Shown: positions 50,727 to 60,902 of the stretch, in pieces
Numbering within the stretch: the first letter of the stretch is position 1
Layout of the letters: the number at the start of each line of letters is the position of its first letter
From: Citrus sinensis
Taxonomy: Eukaryota; Streptophyta; Magnoliopsida; Sapindales; Rutaceae
Assembly (NCBI RefSeq): GCF_022201045.2
Contig: NC_068561.1
Span: forward strand, 21,764,501-21,828,500
DNA: 64,000 nt
Direction of reading: 5' to 3'
Made by a program: the position numbers and the translations under genes
Notes under the pieces: generated by a model
The model's database searches: none
What the model was told of the DNA's origin: nothing
Seen by the model: only the letters and a program-made list of their open reading frames with translations

Positions 50727-52352
50727 ATGAGTGGCAAGATGGTGACAGAAACGTGGTTTGGTAGTTTGCGATGGATTTCATGGAAGAACACATCTGAGAC
50801 TGGCAAGGGAGGCATTGGAATTTTGGCATTCGAAGTGGCAAGCTTGATGTTGAAGGTGGTTAACATGTGGCATTCTTTGAGAGAAAATGAGGTGAACGGG
50901 CTGAGGGAACAGATTGTGAACTCGGTTGGGATTCAAAAACTTGTGTCCGACAATGCTGAGTACCTTATGGATCTTGCAGTCAATGAGATAATTGAGAATT
51001 TTGGAAATGTAGCAAAGTCTGTGGCTAGGCTTGGCAAGAGGTGCACAGATCCTGTATATCATTGTTTTGAGGATTTCATTAATGACCCACTTATAAATCA
51101 TTTTGAATGGTTTGGATGGGCATACCGATTGAAGAAGATGGAAAGGAAAGTAAAGAAAATGGAGAAATTTGCTGCAGTTATGATGCAACTGTGTCAAGAG
51201 CTTGAAGTGTTGGCAGAGCTTGAGCAAACTCTTCGAAGAATGCAGGCCAATAAGGCAGATAGGGTGAAATTGCTTGAGTATCAGCAGAAAGTAGCATGTC
51301 AACGTCAGGAAGTAAGAAATTTACGTGAAATGTCTCCATGGGTTCGAAGTTATGATTATGTTGTAAGGCTCTTGGTAAGATCACTTTTCACAATACTTGA
51401 AAGGACGAGACATGCTTTTGGGAATAATCAAATTGTATTTATAGAAGGAAACAGTGATTGTGGACATAGCAAGACCAAGTTTCTTTCTCGCAGCCATTCC
51501 TTTTCTGCTCCTATAATATCTTCAGAATTTTCTTCTGACAAGGGTGTGATAAATAGCAAGCAGCGGCGATCTCTCCATCAGTCTGATTCTGGAGATGGAA
51601 AGCTTTTCCATTCTAAATCCAAACGGTTGGGTCATGTTGGATCATTTGGAGGATGTATAACAGGTGTGAGTGATTCTCTTGTAGTTGATAGCTGCAAGCC
51701 CGCTGGGAGTGCTTCTATGAGATATGGTGATTTTTATATGAAAACAATTGAGAAGATGGAAAGGACACATGTGGGATCCCTTTCTAGCAACAATAAACTC
51801 TATTCCAAACTTTTTACATTCAGTTTCAAGCTCGGGTTGTTGAATGCCCCTCCATCTACTCTTGGTGAAGCTGCTTTAGCCCTCCACTACGCAAATATTG
51901 TTGTATTGATTGAGAGACTAGCTTCATCTCCTCACATGATTGGCCCTGATGAAAGAGATGTTCTTTACAATATGTTACCAATGAATATAAAAACTGCTCT
52001 TAGGGGCAGGCTTAAGGCATATGCTAAAACTTTGGTTTCATCTGCCTATGATGTTTCTCTTGCAGAACGGTGGAACCTGGCCCTGACACAGATATTAGGG
52101 TGGCTGTCTCCACTAGCTCATAACATGATAAGGTGGCAGTCTGAGCGTAATTTTGAGAAGGAGGATGTGGTTTCCAGGACAAATGTGCTTTTGGTGCAGA
52201 CACTCCACTATGCAAATCGAGCAAAAACTGAAGCTGCAATTACAGAGCTACTTGTGGGACTGAACTATGTCTGCAGGGTTGGTAGAGAAGTCACTGAAAC
52301 GGCTGTTCTAAAGTTGTCTGCTAGCAAAGATCGTGCTATTGTGTGCTTATGA
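50727..52352 (+). CDS. DUF3475/DUF668 protein (PSI1-related family)
   Basis: The gene is a single coding exon of 541 residues starting MSGKMVTETWFGSLRW. I preferred this ATG because the bases at 50658–50667 form a splice acceptor, and the longer frame has no upstream ATG. The N-terminal DUF3475 begins around residue 29 (GILAFEVASLMLKVVNMWHS) and includes RLGKRCTDPVYHCFEDF. A charged helical stretch (about 135–205: MERKVKKMEKF, ELEQTLRRMQANK) suggests a coiled coil. A Ser/Lys-rich linker follows, then DUF668 from about 375 (TLGEAALALHYANIVVLIER, MLPMNIKTALRGRLKAYAK, ILGWLSPLAHNMIRWQSERN). Relatives include PSK SIMULATOR proteins, linked to growth and phytosulfokine signalling; the biochemical role is unknown. 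It lacks the Met-Gly start needed for the N-myristoylation reported for PSI proteins. Confidence 0.92.
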   Translation: MSGKMVTETWFGSLRWISWKNTSETGKGGIGILAFEVASLMLKVVNMWHSLRENEVNGLREQIVNSVGIQKLVSDNAEYLMDLAVNEIIENFGNVAKSVARLGKRCTDPVYHCFEDFINDPLINHFEWFGWAYRLKKMERKVKKMEKFAAVMMQLCQELEVLAELEQTLRRMQANKADRVKLLEYQQKVACQRQEVRNLREMSPWVRSYDYVVRLLVRSLFTILERTRHAFGNNQIVFIEGNSDCGHSKTKFLSRSHSFSAPIISSEFSSDKGVINSKQRRSLHQSDSGDGKLFHSKSKRLGHVGSFGGCITGVSDSLVVDSCKPAGSASMRYGDFYMKTIEKMERTHVGSLSSNNKLYSKLFTFSFKLGLLNAPPSTLGEAALALHYANIVVLIERLASSPHMIGPDERDVLYNMLPMNIKTALRGRLKAYAKTLVSSAYDVSLAERWNLALTQILGWLSPLAHNMIRWQSERNFEKEDVVSRTNVLLVQTLHYANRAKTEAAITELLVGLNYVCRVGREVTETAVLKLSASKDRAIVCL

Positions 52353-53097
52353 ATTACATTTGGGTCATAGGTACAATGATAAACAACACTTCCGTGTTGC
52401 TAATTGTCAAGGTTTCAGAACACACAAGGCATTCCCCTCTTTGTTGAGGTCTGCATTGAGCATTTAACCAACTCTTTTTATCTGTTTCTTCCGAGTAAGG
52501 ATTGGTCAGTTGTTTCCTTGATGTTCATATATTCTTTTATTGTTTATATAGTGGTTAATTTTGGCTCCCAGTTGCCACTTCCTTGTAAATTCTGTCATGT
52601 TTCATTTATTTTTGAGTGGTTTCGCCTATTCTGATTCTATAAACTTGGGTGTCTTGTTACTATTCATATTCATAAGTATTTTTCTATGCTTCATACCAAA
52701 TCCATATTCAATTAGGAAATATACGCAACAACTCGTTCAGGAGGATGTGCAAGAAGGTCATCTCTGTTCAATGCTTAACTAGATAATAAAAGAAATGATA
52801 TCATTTCAGAGTGATACTATCCGTGTTTGGCAATATTACAAACACAAACTGTCGCAGAATAGAAAGAATTGACAATAAACACGTTAATTCAAGGAAACTC
52901 AAGTCTCTCAAAATATGTTGTAAGTATTTCGAGGGTCTAACACATCCGAGTGTCCGACATAATCAGAAGTTGCTAAATAATACTCAAGACATTTTTTTGG
53001 TGAATAACATGGCCAAGGGTCCAACATTAAGACGTTGGTGCATTTACATCCCCAAAATTGGGATGAGCAAGAATTAGATAGGAGCGGAAAAGAATTA
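52353..53097. other. 3′ UTR and downstream spacer of the DUF668 gene
   Basis: This is a T-rich non-coding stretch. The open frames at 52404–53077 have no protein-like features. The polyadenylation region is probably within the first ~500 bases. Confidence 0.45.
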
Positions 53098-53626
53098 GGG
53101 GTGACAAAACATATAACCCAATCAAATTTGAATCAAATTGTAAACAAAAATTTGATGGATTTGAATTTGATTAGTTTGTTAAATGATTCGTAATCTCATG
53201 ATTTGGATTTGATTTGTTTATTAAACGAATTTCTATTTAATTTATTTAATTTGTTTACTAAACAAATTTAAATGAATCAAATCGAGTTTAGATTCATTAC
53301 AATTCATTTTATTCGTTTATGCAGAATTAATAACAAATCAATTGAATCTAGATTTGCATACAATTTGTTTAAAAAATTATAATTAATAAACAAAAATAAG
53401 CAAAATAAAATAGAAAAAAAAAACCATAAAACTATCATCTTAGAAAATACAAACAAAATCTAAATGAAAAAACAAACCATTGACCTTAAACCTAGATTCG
53501 ATTCGTTTATTTAATGAGAATCAAATTCATCAATTTATTAAACAAATCAATCTTTTCAAACTCAAACATGTTTAACTTAAATAAAATTGAATTGAATAAA
53601 CAAATCCCGACCCAAGTTGTCACCCC
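53098..53626. mobile_element. MITE-like element with ggggtgacaa / ttgtcacccc ends (~529 bp)
   Basis: The two ends are perfect 10-bp inverted repeats. The interior is a dense mix of direct and inverted copies of aaatgaatcaaattgaattc-like sequence (attcgtttatt, aataaacaaatt). No target duplication was found. A similar low-complexity interior recurs at about 56575–57010. Confidence 0.55.
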
Positions 53627-53671
53627 CAACTGGAATTGGAATTAGAATAAGAATGAGATGTATTCTTATCG

Positions 53672-54050
53672 ATGTGTTTACTTTATTTTGTAATTAGAAT
53701 AAATTGTTGCAAGTTATTAAAATGCCTTTAGTTATGATTATGTATTTGTTCGCAAACAAAATAAAGAGTAAATACTTCTACTATAGATACTATTACCATT
53801 ATTAATATTACAGTAATAATAAAATAATAATCATCATTATTACCATTATTACTATACTATAAAAAAATATGACAATTATTATTATTATTTAAAGGGGGTG
53901 AATTTTTTTTAAAAAAATTTTATTTAAGAGTGATTGCGTCAATTCATTGTCATTCCCACTTCTGGATTGAAATTTTCATTCCTTACTCTGACATTTGTGA
54001 AGCCACCCAAAATCCATTCTCATACTTTCATATTTTTAGTACGTAAACAC
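53672..54050. mobile_element. Possible short MITE with gtgtttac / gtaaacac ends (~380 bp)
   Basis: gatgtgtttactttatt on the left is matched, inverted, by agtacgtaaacactatc on the right. The right arm contains cattcccacttctggattga and cattccttactctgac. These resemble, in inverse, the gaatgagg / tgaaattga sequence near the left end of the candidate at 47056. Evidence is limited to the short ends and style. Confidence 0.4.
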
Positions 54051-54471
54051 TATCAAGCAATGAGATCGTAACCATTCCCCAATTCAAAAACTATACACAG
54101 CACCATTAAATAAGACTTAGCTTAGGACCACAAATGTAAGAAATTGCAACCATTAAGTCTGTTCTTGCATCATGCTCAGTGATTCTACCCATGACTCCAC
54201 CAAATAAGATGGGCACTACCTTTCGACTAATTTGAAACCAACAACAACAATAATAATAATAAATAAATAAATAGTAAATTATGTTGAGGCAGTCTTCTTT
54301 TGTTGGTGTCAATACCATCAAAATGGAAGGGTTGAGTTTCCATCAAGAATAGCCAGCATACAAAGTAGCATCAGGAACGTCGGAAACCACTTATACAGTT
54401 ATAAGGGGGGCGATGCAGCCATTTATTCTGGTGTGCTTAATGACTTGCAACTTTGACGATGCGCTTATCTC
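54051..54471. other. Downstream flank of the first P450 gene
   Basis: Contains an (AAT)/(AAAT) run near 54247–54272 and probably the 3′ UTR of the minus-strand P450. No gene is recognised. Confidence 0.4.
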
Positions 54472-56124
54472 TCACATGATTCGTTTCTTCGGTATAACTC
54501 TCAAAGGTACGAGCTTCCTTACTGCTATACCAAACCTCTCATTCATGTCTAAGCTCTCTGGAGTGGCATCCTGGCCTAACTCCCAGTCGAAATGGTGAAG
54601 CAAAGAGGCAAGACCAAGGTGAAGTAGCCGGTCAGCTAACGAGATTCCTACGCAAATTCTTCTCCCAGAACCGAATGGAATCAACTCAAAGTGCTGTCCC
54701 TTGAAGTCAACATTTGAACCTAGAAACCTCTCAGGCTTGAAAGACAAAGGATTTTCCCAACAGTCTGGATCTCTTCCTATTGTCCATACATTCACAAAAA
54801 CTTGAGTATCTTTAGGTATTTGGTATCCCATGAATTCAGTGTCTTTCATTGCATTTCTTGGAAGCAGCAATGGGCCTGGAGGGTGTAACCTCAGTGTTTC
54901 CTTCAACACGGCCTTGAAATATGGCAGTTCAACAATGTCTTTCTCTTCAACCTTTCTGTTTCGTCCAACGACACGGTCAAGCTCGTCCTTAGTCTTTCTC
55001 ATAGCCTCAGGGTTGCGCAGTAGCTCAGCCACAGCCCATTCCATGGTACTGCTTGTAGTTTCCGATCCAGCCAAGAACATTTCCTGCACATTACATTTAA
55101 TGGAGTTAATATTATAATTAGACAAGATGTTGTCTAATCTCTTGTTTATAAAAAAGAACTAATTGCTTGCTTATTATGAATGTAGAAGCTTAATCACCGT
55201 TACGATTATGTTGATATTCTGATCTGAGAGTCTATCAGGCCCTTCTTTTCCATCCCCTTCATACTGTATCAATCCATCAAGGAAGTCTTTTTTCTCATCA
55301 TTCAGTAACTTCTGCTCGTCGAGCCTTTCCTTCACATACCCAGATATTATCTGGAGAACGCATCCCATGTCCTTCATCATGTTTCTCCTGATACCTTGAG
55401 GATCCAGGCTTCTCAAGAATGGGAAATAGTCAGACATATTTGGCTTTCCAACCCATTCCATGCACTTGACCATGGCAGCAAAGAATTCCAGCTCTTGTTT
55501 GGACTGCAAGTTCAGCAATTCCCTCGACAGAGTAAGGTTGCCAATAAGGCTGAATGCCATGAGAAATAGGTAGTGAGACAAATCTACTTGTCCCGATTCT
55601 CCTCGAGCCTGCGCTTCTGCTACATCATTCTCAATGCATTGTATCGTCTTATCAATACACTTTCTACGGATAGGAGCTGTCTCGTTGATTCTCCTGTTGA
55701 CCGAGAGCTCCGATGCGCAGAGACGTCGAAGGATGCGCCAGTACACGCCATACCTGCCGAAGGCAAGTGATCCTTGGTAATAGTTACGGGCTATCAGTGC
55801 ATCTGGAACCTTGCGGTCGCAAAATATATGGTCTTGATTCTTGAACATTTCATTCGCAGCCTTAGCTGATTGTATCACTACGGTGTTTACTGAACCTAGC
55901 TTTAACCAAAGTACGGGACCATACTTTGCTCTGAGCTTGTAAAGGCTTTGGTGTGGCATGTTTCCGAGATCGAAAAAGTTGCCGAAGATTGGCCAGGCCG
56001 GAGGCCCCGGAGGCCGCAGTTTACAGTTTCTCGACTCTTTCTCCTTTAGAATATTTAACAGAAGGATCAAAGCTGCAAACAGAAAAAGGGTCGACCACAC
56101 AAGCACACTCAACGTGTTTGCCAT
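54472..56124 (-). CDS. Cytochrome P450, CYP76-like (copy A)
   Basis: This is an ER-anchored heme monooxygenase. CYP76 members oxidise monoterpenols and other specialised metabolites, and the substrate here is unknown. Two exons (55198–56124 and 54472–55083, phase 0 intron) give 512 residues. The N-terminus has a hydrophobic anchor (LVWSTLFLFAALILLLNIL) and the hinge LRPPGPPAWPIFGN. The C helix reads WRILRRLCASEL. The oxygen-binding I-helix motif AGSETTSS opens exon 2. The K-helix KETLRLHPPGP (ExxR), FKPERF and the heme loop FGSGRRICVG with the cysteine ligand are all present, followed by a tail ending VIPKKRIM. A minus-strand TATA box lies near 56190–56202. The heme loop and LLHHFDWEL match CYP76A-type proteins best. 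It shares its intron position with the copy at 58971, so the two are tandem duplicates. Confidence 0.93.
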
Positions 56125-58970
56125 TTCTCACTTCGCGTGTTACTAGTTTAGTGCTTGTGATTTTGCTCCGACTTTTAATGAACCAACCGCACGCATATAT
56201 ATAATTAATTAAGCTGACAGTTATTATTATTTTTTTTAAAAAAAAAATCCATTAAGCTACTGTGAAAAAAGATAAGATATTTGTTCTTTGGCTCTGTTTA
56301 GAGCCCCATTTATCGAACAAAGAAAAAAAGATAAGATATTTGTGATTTGTGAACATATTTGTTCACAACCACATAATTTTTTGGCCAATTTCAGCTACTT
56401 TGTTTCGCATCTGATAATGAAATTTTGATGGGGAATTGACTCGTGGGAGCCCAAAAATTCGAACCGTCGGCAGTCCTTCACGTCATTGTGTTAACATCTT
56501 TGTCCTTGCCTAATTATATGATTCTCACAAAGCATAAGTTACGAGTAAGGGAAGTAATATGAGTCAAGATTCAATTAGAGGCAAATAAAATAGTTTTGGA
56601 TTTAAAAAAAAAAATTGATTAGTTTAATAAATAGATGAAATTCGATTTGATTCGCTAAATAAACAAATTAGATTTAGATTTGAGATCATTGATTCATTTA
56701 TTTATTTAATAAACAGCTTATAAACTAATCGAACATGAATCTATTCATTTATTATCCATTTGATAAAATTACTTATTTATCATTAAATTTTTATGCATAA
56801 ATTTAAAAGTTTGGTGGATAGTTTTGTAATTATAAACTATAATTTTACATAAACAAATTAAATGAATTCGACGATTATTCATTTAATAATTGAATTGAAT
56901 TCGAAGATAAAGATTACGATTCGCTTATTAAACAAAATGAAATTGAATCCATTGAATTTGGCCAATCATTTACGATTCAATTCATTTATTCGTTTTACCA
57001 CCCTTAGTCATGAGACCATATGGGTATGTAGTTTCTGCTATATGAAAATATCAATGCGACTCAGCAGAAAAATAAATAATAAAAATGTTAAAATAGAAAT
57101 AAGGAATTTTATTATTGTTTTCTTTTTCGGAAACCAAATAATGAATTATTAGAACATATCCAGTTACAGAGTCTTCGCATTCCCAAAGATTTGGACATGA
57201 CATACATACTCGTGCTGTAATCCGCAACATTAATGGTTGGGTCGTGTTCAATCAGTGGCCCACACGGCACTGAAAGAGGTGACATTTTTCAATAACGCAA
57301 TATTGTTAAGGAAGTGAAAATTTCCTCTTAGGCTTATTGTTAAGAAGTCAGAACAGTAATGATCCTGCATGTTACTATATTATGGACTGATACGATTTTT
57401 TTATTTTATTTTATTGAGATTATACAAAACTTTGTTAAGAACAACTATGAAAATTATTTATCTTTTTAAATTTTATAAACACTTAATTTCCTAGAACTTA
57501 ATTACTAAGCCTAAAGGAAAATTTCTAAGAGCTGCTCCGACTCAATCCTGATGTAATTATAGCATTTTAATTACTATTTTGTTCAAGACTATCACGTGGC
57601 ACTATCTAATTAGTCCACTTATAATTCCATTCATGCATGAGTCGCACTATCTAACAACATATGACTTCATGCAACTGTGTTAGGCTATTTGTTTTATTAA
57701 TTTGGATGCGGTGTGCAATAACAGAGACCACTACTCTCCTCCCATAATCAAGTGGGCTGGGAGAAGTAGATACATTCCTCAAGTATTAGTGAAGTAGATA
57801 TATTTTAATATACAATATAAATAAGTGTTGTATTATTGTTATTAATTATCTTTAATTAGTAAATTCCTAATTAAAGCTAACATGCAGTCATTTCTTTTGC
57901 TGGAGAATATGCTGTTGTCGGCATATAATTAATAACCGATGCAACTAGCTCAAAAGGGGGTTCAGTCATTTCCGTTAAAGGAAAAAAAAAAAAAAAGCTG
58001 GATGTTGTTGGTACTGTGATATTTTAATATTTTTAAGGGGTGTTTTAGGAAAAAAAAATATTTTAATTATGGAATTGCATAGAAGCTGTTAATAGCACCA
58101 CTCTTTTGAAAAATTTCTTTATCAAACCGGCAAAGTTAGTAAAATGCTTAGCAAAGCAAATACCTCTTAGGTTCTTGCAGGATGTTCATGGAATATATAT
58201 ATTCTCTTCAAAACAAACGAAAAAGTAGAGATATTATTAGCAGTAATATACTACTAGATTATCAATTTGAGAATTTTCTAATGCAAGGTTTAATGATCTT
58301 GTGTCAGGGCGACTCTAAAAGGAACGAGCTAGTCAGATAACAAGATTGATATTGCACAGATATGATGGATAAGTATGGGATATTTTTAGAAAAATGTTAA
58401 AGAGGCCAAAAAAAAAAAAAAAACGACAAAATGCAGGTAAAATAAATCATAAAGTCATGTGGCGTTATAATATTAATTGATTGTTTTCTTTTCTTTTCTT
58501 TTCTCTAACACTACACAGTGCTATAATTCATTTTGTCAGCGTTTTCTCATATTTTTTTGTTGAATGCTTATATGTTTAATACTCCATGAATTTCGAAAAT
58601 GCATAAAAGAATAATATAAATAAATTGATTTTTTGGTGATTCATTTTATATGTTTTATGTTATTGATTTAAGGAATATTAAGAAGTAATAAAACTCAAAA
58701 AATAGTTTATTTACATTAAAAAAAAACTAAAGAGTTTATTCCACAAAAATCAATCAAATAAAAAATTCGCTCTCACAAATACTACACAGACACGTATTAT
58801 TTATACTAGCTGGTAGCTACAATCTATTATTGTATTACTATAGTTATTAAACAAGAAATACCACCAGTAGAAGATTCATTCCCAAGCTAGAACAATGAAG
58901 TAATTAAACTCAATGATCTTGGATTTGATTAGCAGTTCTCGCGCTTCTTGCGCCCCTTTACTTTGAGTTT
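56125..58970. other. Spacer between the two P450 genes, with an AT-rich repeat-like block
   Basis: Promoter of copy A at 56125–56210. At about 56575–57010 there is a block rich in aataaacaaatt / attcatttatt motifs resembling the interior of the element at 53098–53626. Its ends (attagaggcaaataaaat … ttaccacccttagt) are not clearly inverted. The rest, to 58970, is AT-rich with A runs near 57983–57996 and 58411–58424. No gene is seen. Confidence 0.45.
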
Positions 58971-60902
58971 TCATTTACACCTTTTAGGTACTGCAATTAA
59001 TGGCTCGGCCTTTCGCACAGTAATACCCATCCTATCATTCATATCAATTTTCTCCTTACAATCAAGTTCCCAGTCAAATTGGTGAAGCAATGAGCCCAAT
59101 ATGAGATGTAACATTCTGTGAGCCAATGGTACACCAGCACACATTCTTCTCCCAGCTCCGAATGGAATCAACTCATAATTTTGCCCCTTGTAATCAACTG
59201 TTGAGCCTAAAAATCTCTCGGGCTTAAAAGACCAAGGCTCATCCCATACTTCAGGATCTCTTCCAATTGCCCATGCGTTTACCAAAACTTGGGTATCTTT
59301 GGGTATGTGATAGCCCTGGAAGTTGGTGTCCTCCATTGCTCGCCGCGGAACCAAGAGTGGAATCGGAGGATGTAATCGGAGAGTTTCTTTAATCACAGCT
59401 TTTAAGTATGGAAGATTGTCAATATCATCCTCTTCAAATGTTCTGTCCGCTCCAACTGCTTGACCAAGTTCAGCTTTGGCCTTGTTTAGTGACTCGGGGT
59501 TGCTTAGGAGCTCGGTCAGTGCCCATTCGATTGTGCTACTTGTTGTTTCTGAACCGGCCAAAAATATTTCCTAGCGAACACAATCGCAATTAGCCTTAAA
59601 CATTGAATATATCGAACGTACTTGCCCAAAGTTATCTGAATATATCACAATCTTACTCTGTATATCCATTGAAATATTGCATGGCTACTTTGCCTTTTAT
59701 ATATATATATATAAGATAAAGAAGATTTAAAATACATGGTCAGGCATAATGTAAAAAATTTGATGAATTCAAACAACTTAACATCGATCTATTCAGCTAG
59801 ATTATCGCCAGCAGAGTTTTGGGGCGAATAAGTTGGAGTCTCTTTGCAAAAGGAATCCAGAAAATATTCTTTTACCCCAATGTTAGTGGCACACACATGC
59901 ATGGCTTATCAATATATACATATAGAAATTTCGGATGTATAATAACAAAAATGGACTAAAATGATGTCAATGGACATATGTATATATATTTGCACTTACC
60001 AGAATAAAGATGTTGAGATCCTTCTCGGAAACTTTTGCCGGCTCATCCTTGCCATTACCTTCAAAATCAAGCATCACATCCAAGAAATCTTTCCTCTTTT
60101 CATCACTAGTACCCGTAACATTCTTATCTTTTTGCTCCAATCTTTCCTTAACAAACTTAGACGCAATCTCCAATGCTTTACCAACATCCCTCTCCATTTT
60201 TCTCCTCAATCCCTGAGGATCCAGCCTCCGCAGAATCGGGAAAAAATCCGCCAAATTTGCATGCCCCGACCATTCCATTAGCCCCATCATTGCTTGGAAA
60301 AACTCTGCACCATCATTTGACTCCCGATCCAATAAATCACGTGACAGCATAAGGTTTCCTAACAAGTTAAACGTAGACAGGAACACCAAACGTGCCACGT
60401 GAACCCCACTCGCCTCTTGCTCGATCCATAACAACATGTCGTTTACGCATTTCCTACGGACAGATGCGGTCTCATTTATACGCTTGGTTACCAGCATTTC
60501 CACAGTGACAAGGCGTCTTAGCACGCGCCAGAACGCACCGTATGGGGCCAGTGCTAGTGAGCTCTTATCGTAACCGTGGACGCGCATGGTTTCGGTGACT
60601 TTGCGTTCGGCGAATGTGGAGTCATGGTTCTTGAAAAAGTCTGTAGCTGCTTTGGCGGAGAGAATCGCCATGGTGTTTATGGCCCCGAATTTCAGCCATA
60701 TAACGTCGCCATACTTCTGTCTGAGCTCGGTTAGGGTTCGATGCGGCACTGTGCCCAGATCGAACATGTTGCCAATTATTGGCCATCCCGGTGGCCCCGG
60801 GGGGTGCTGCTTGGGCCGGCTCGATTTTATTCGGAGGAGTAGTAGTACTGCTCCTGATGCTGAGAAGATGATAATGCAAACCAGAAGGCCAAGCCAATCC
60901 AT
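58971..60902 (-). CDS. Cytochrome P450, CYP76-like (copy B)
   Basis: This is a paralogue of copy A in the same orientation. Exons 60000–60902 and 58971–59570 give 500 residues. I chose MDWLGLLVCIIIFSASGAVL at 60902 as the start because a TATA-like run at 60962–60977 would put transcription start near 60935. A methionine at 60947 is in frame and would add 15 residues before the membrane anchor. Motifs: HPPGPPGWPIIGNMFDLG (hinge), WRVLRRLVTVEM (C helix), AGSETTSS (I helix), KETLRLHPP (ExxR), FKPERF, and the heme loop FGAGRRMCAG. The protein ends LIAVPKRCK. All invariant P450 residues are present and there is no lesion. The substrate cannot be read from sequence. The intron between the exons is about 430 bp and contains a TA-dinucleotide run. 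Confidence 0.93.

Noticed and set aside
50778-51302. 174-codon minus-strand open frame
   Set aside because: Antisense shadow of the DUF3475/DUF668 coding exon.
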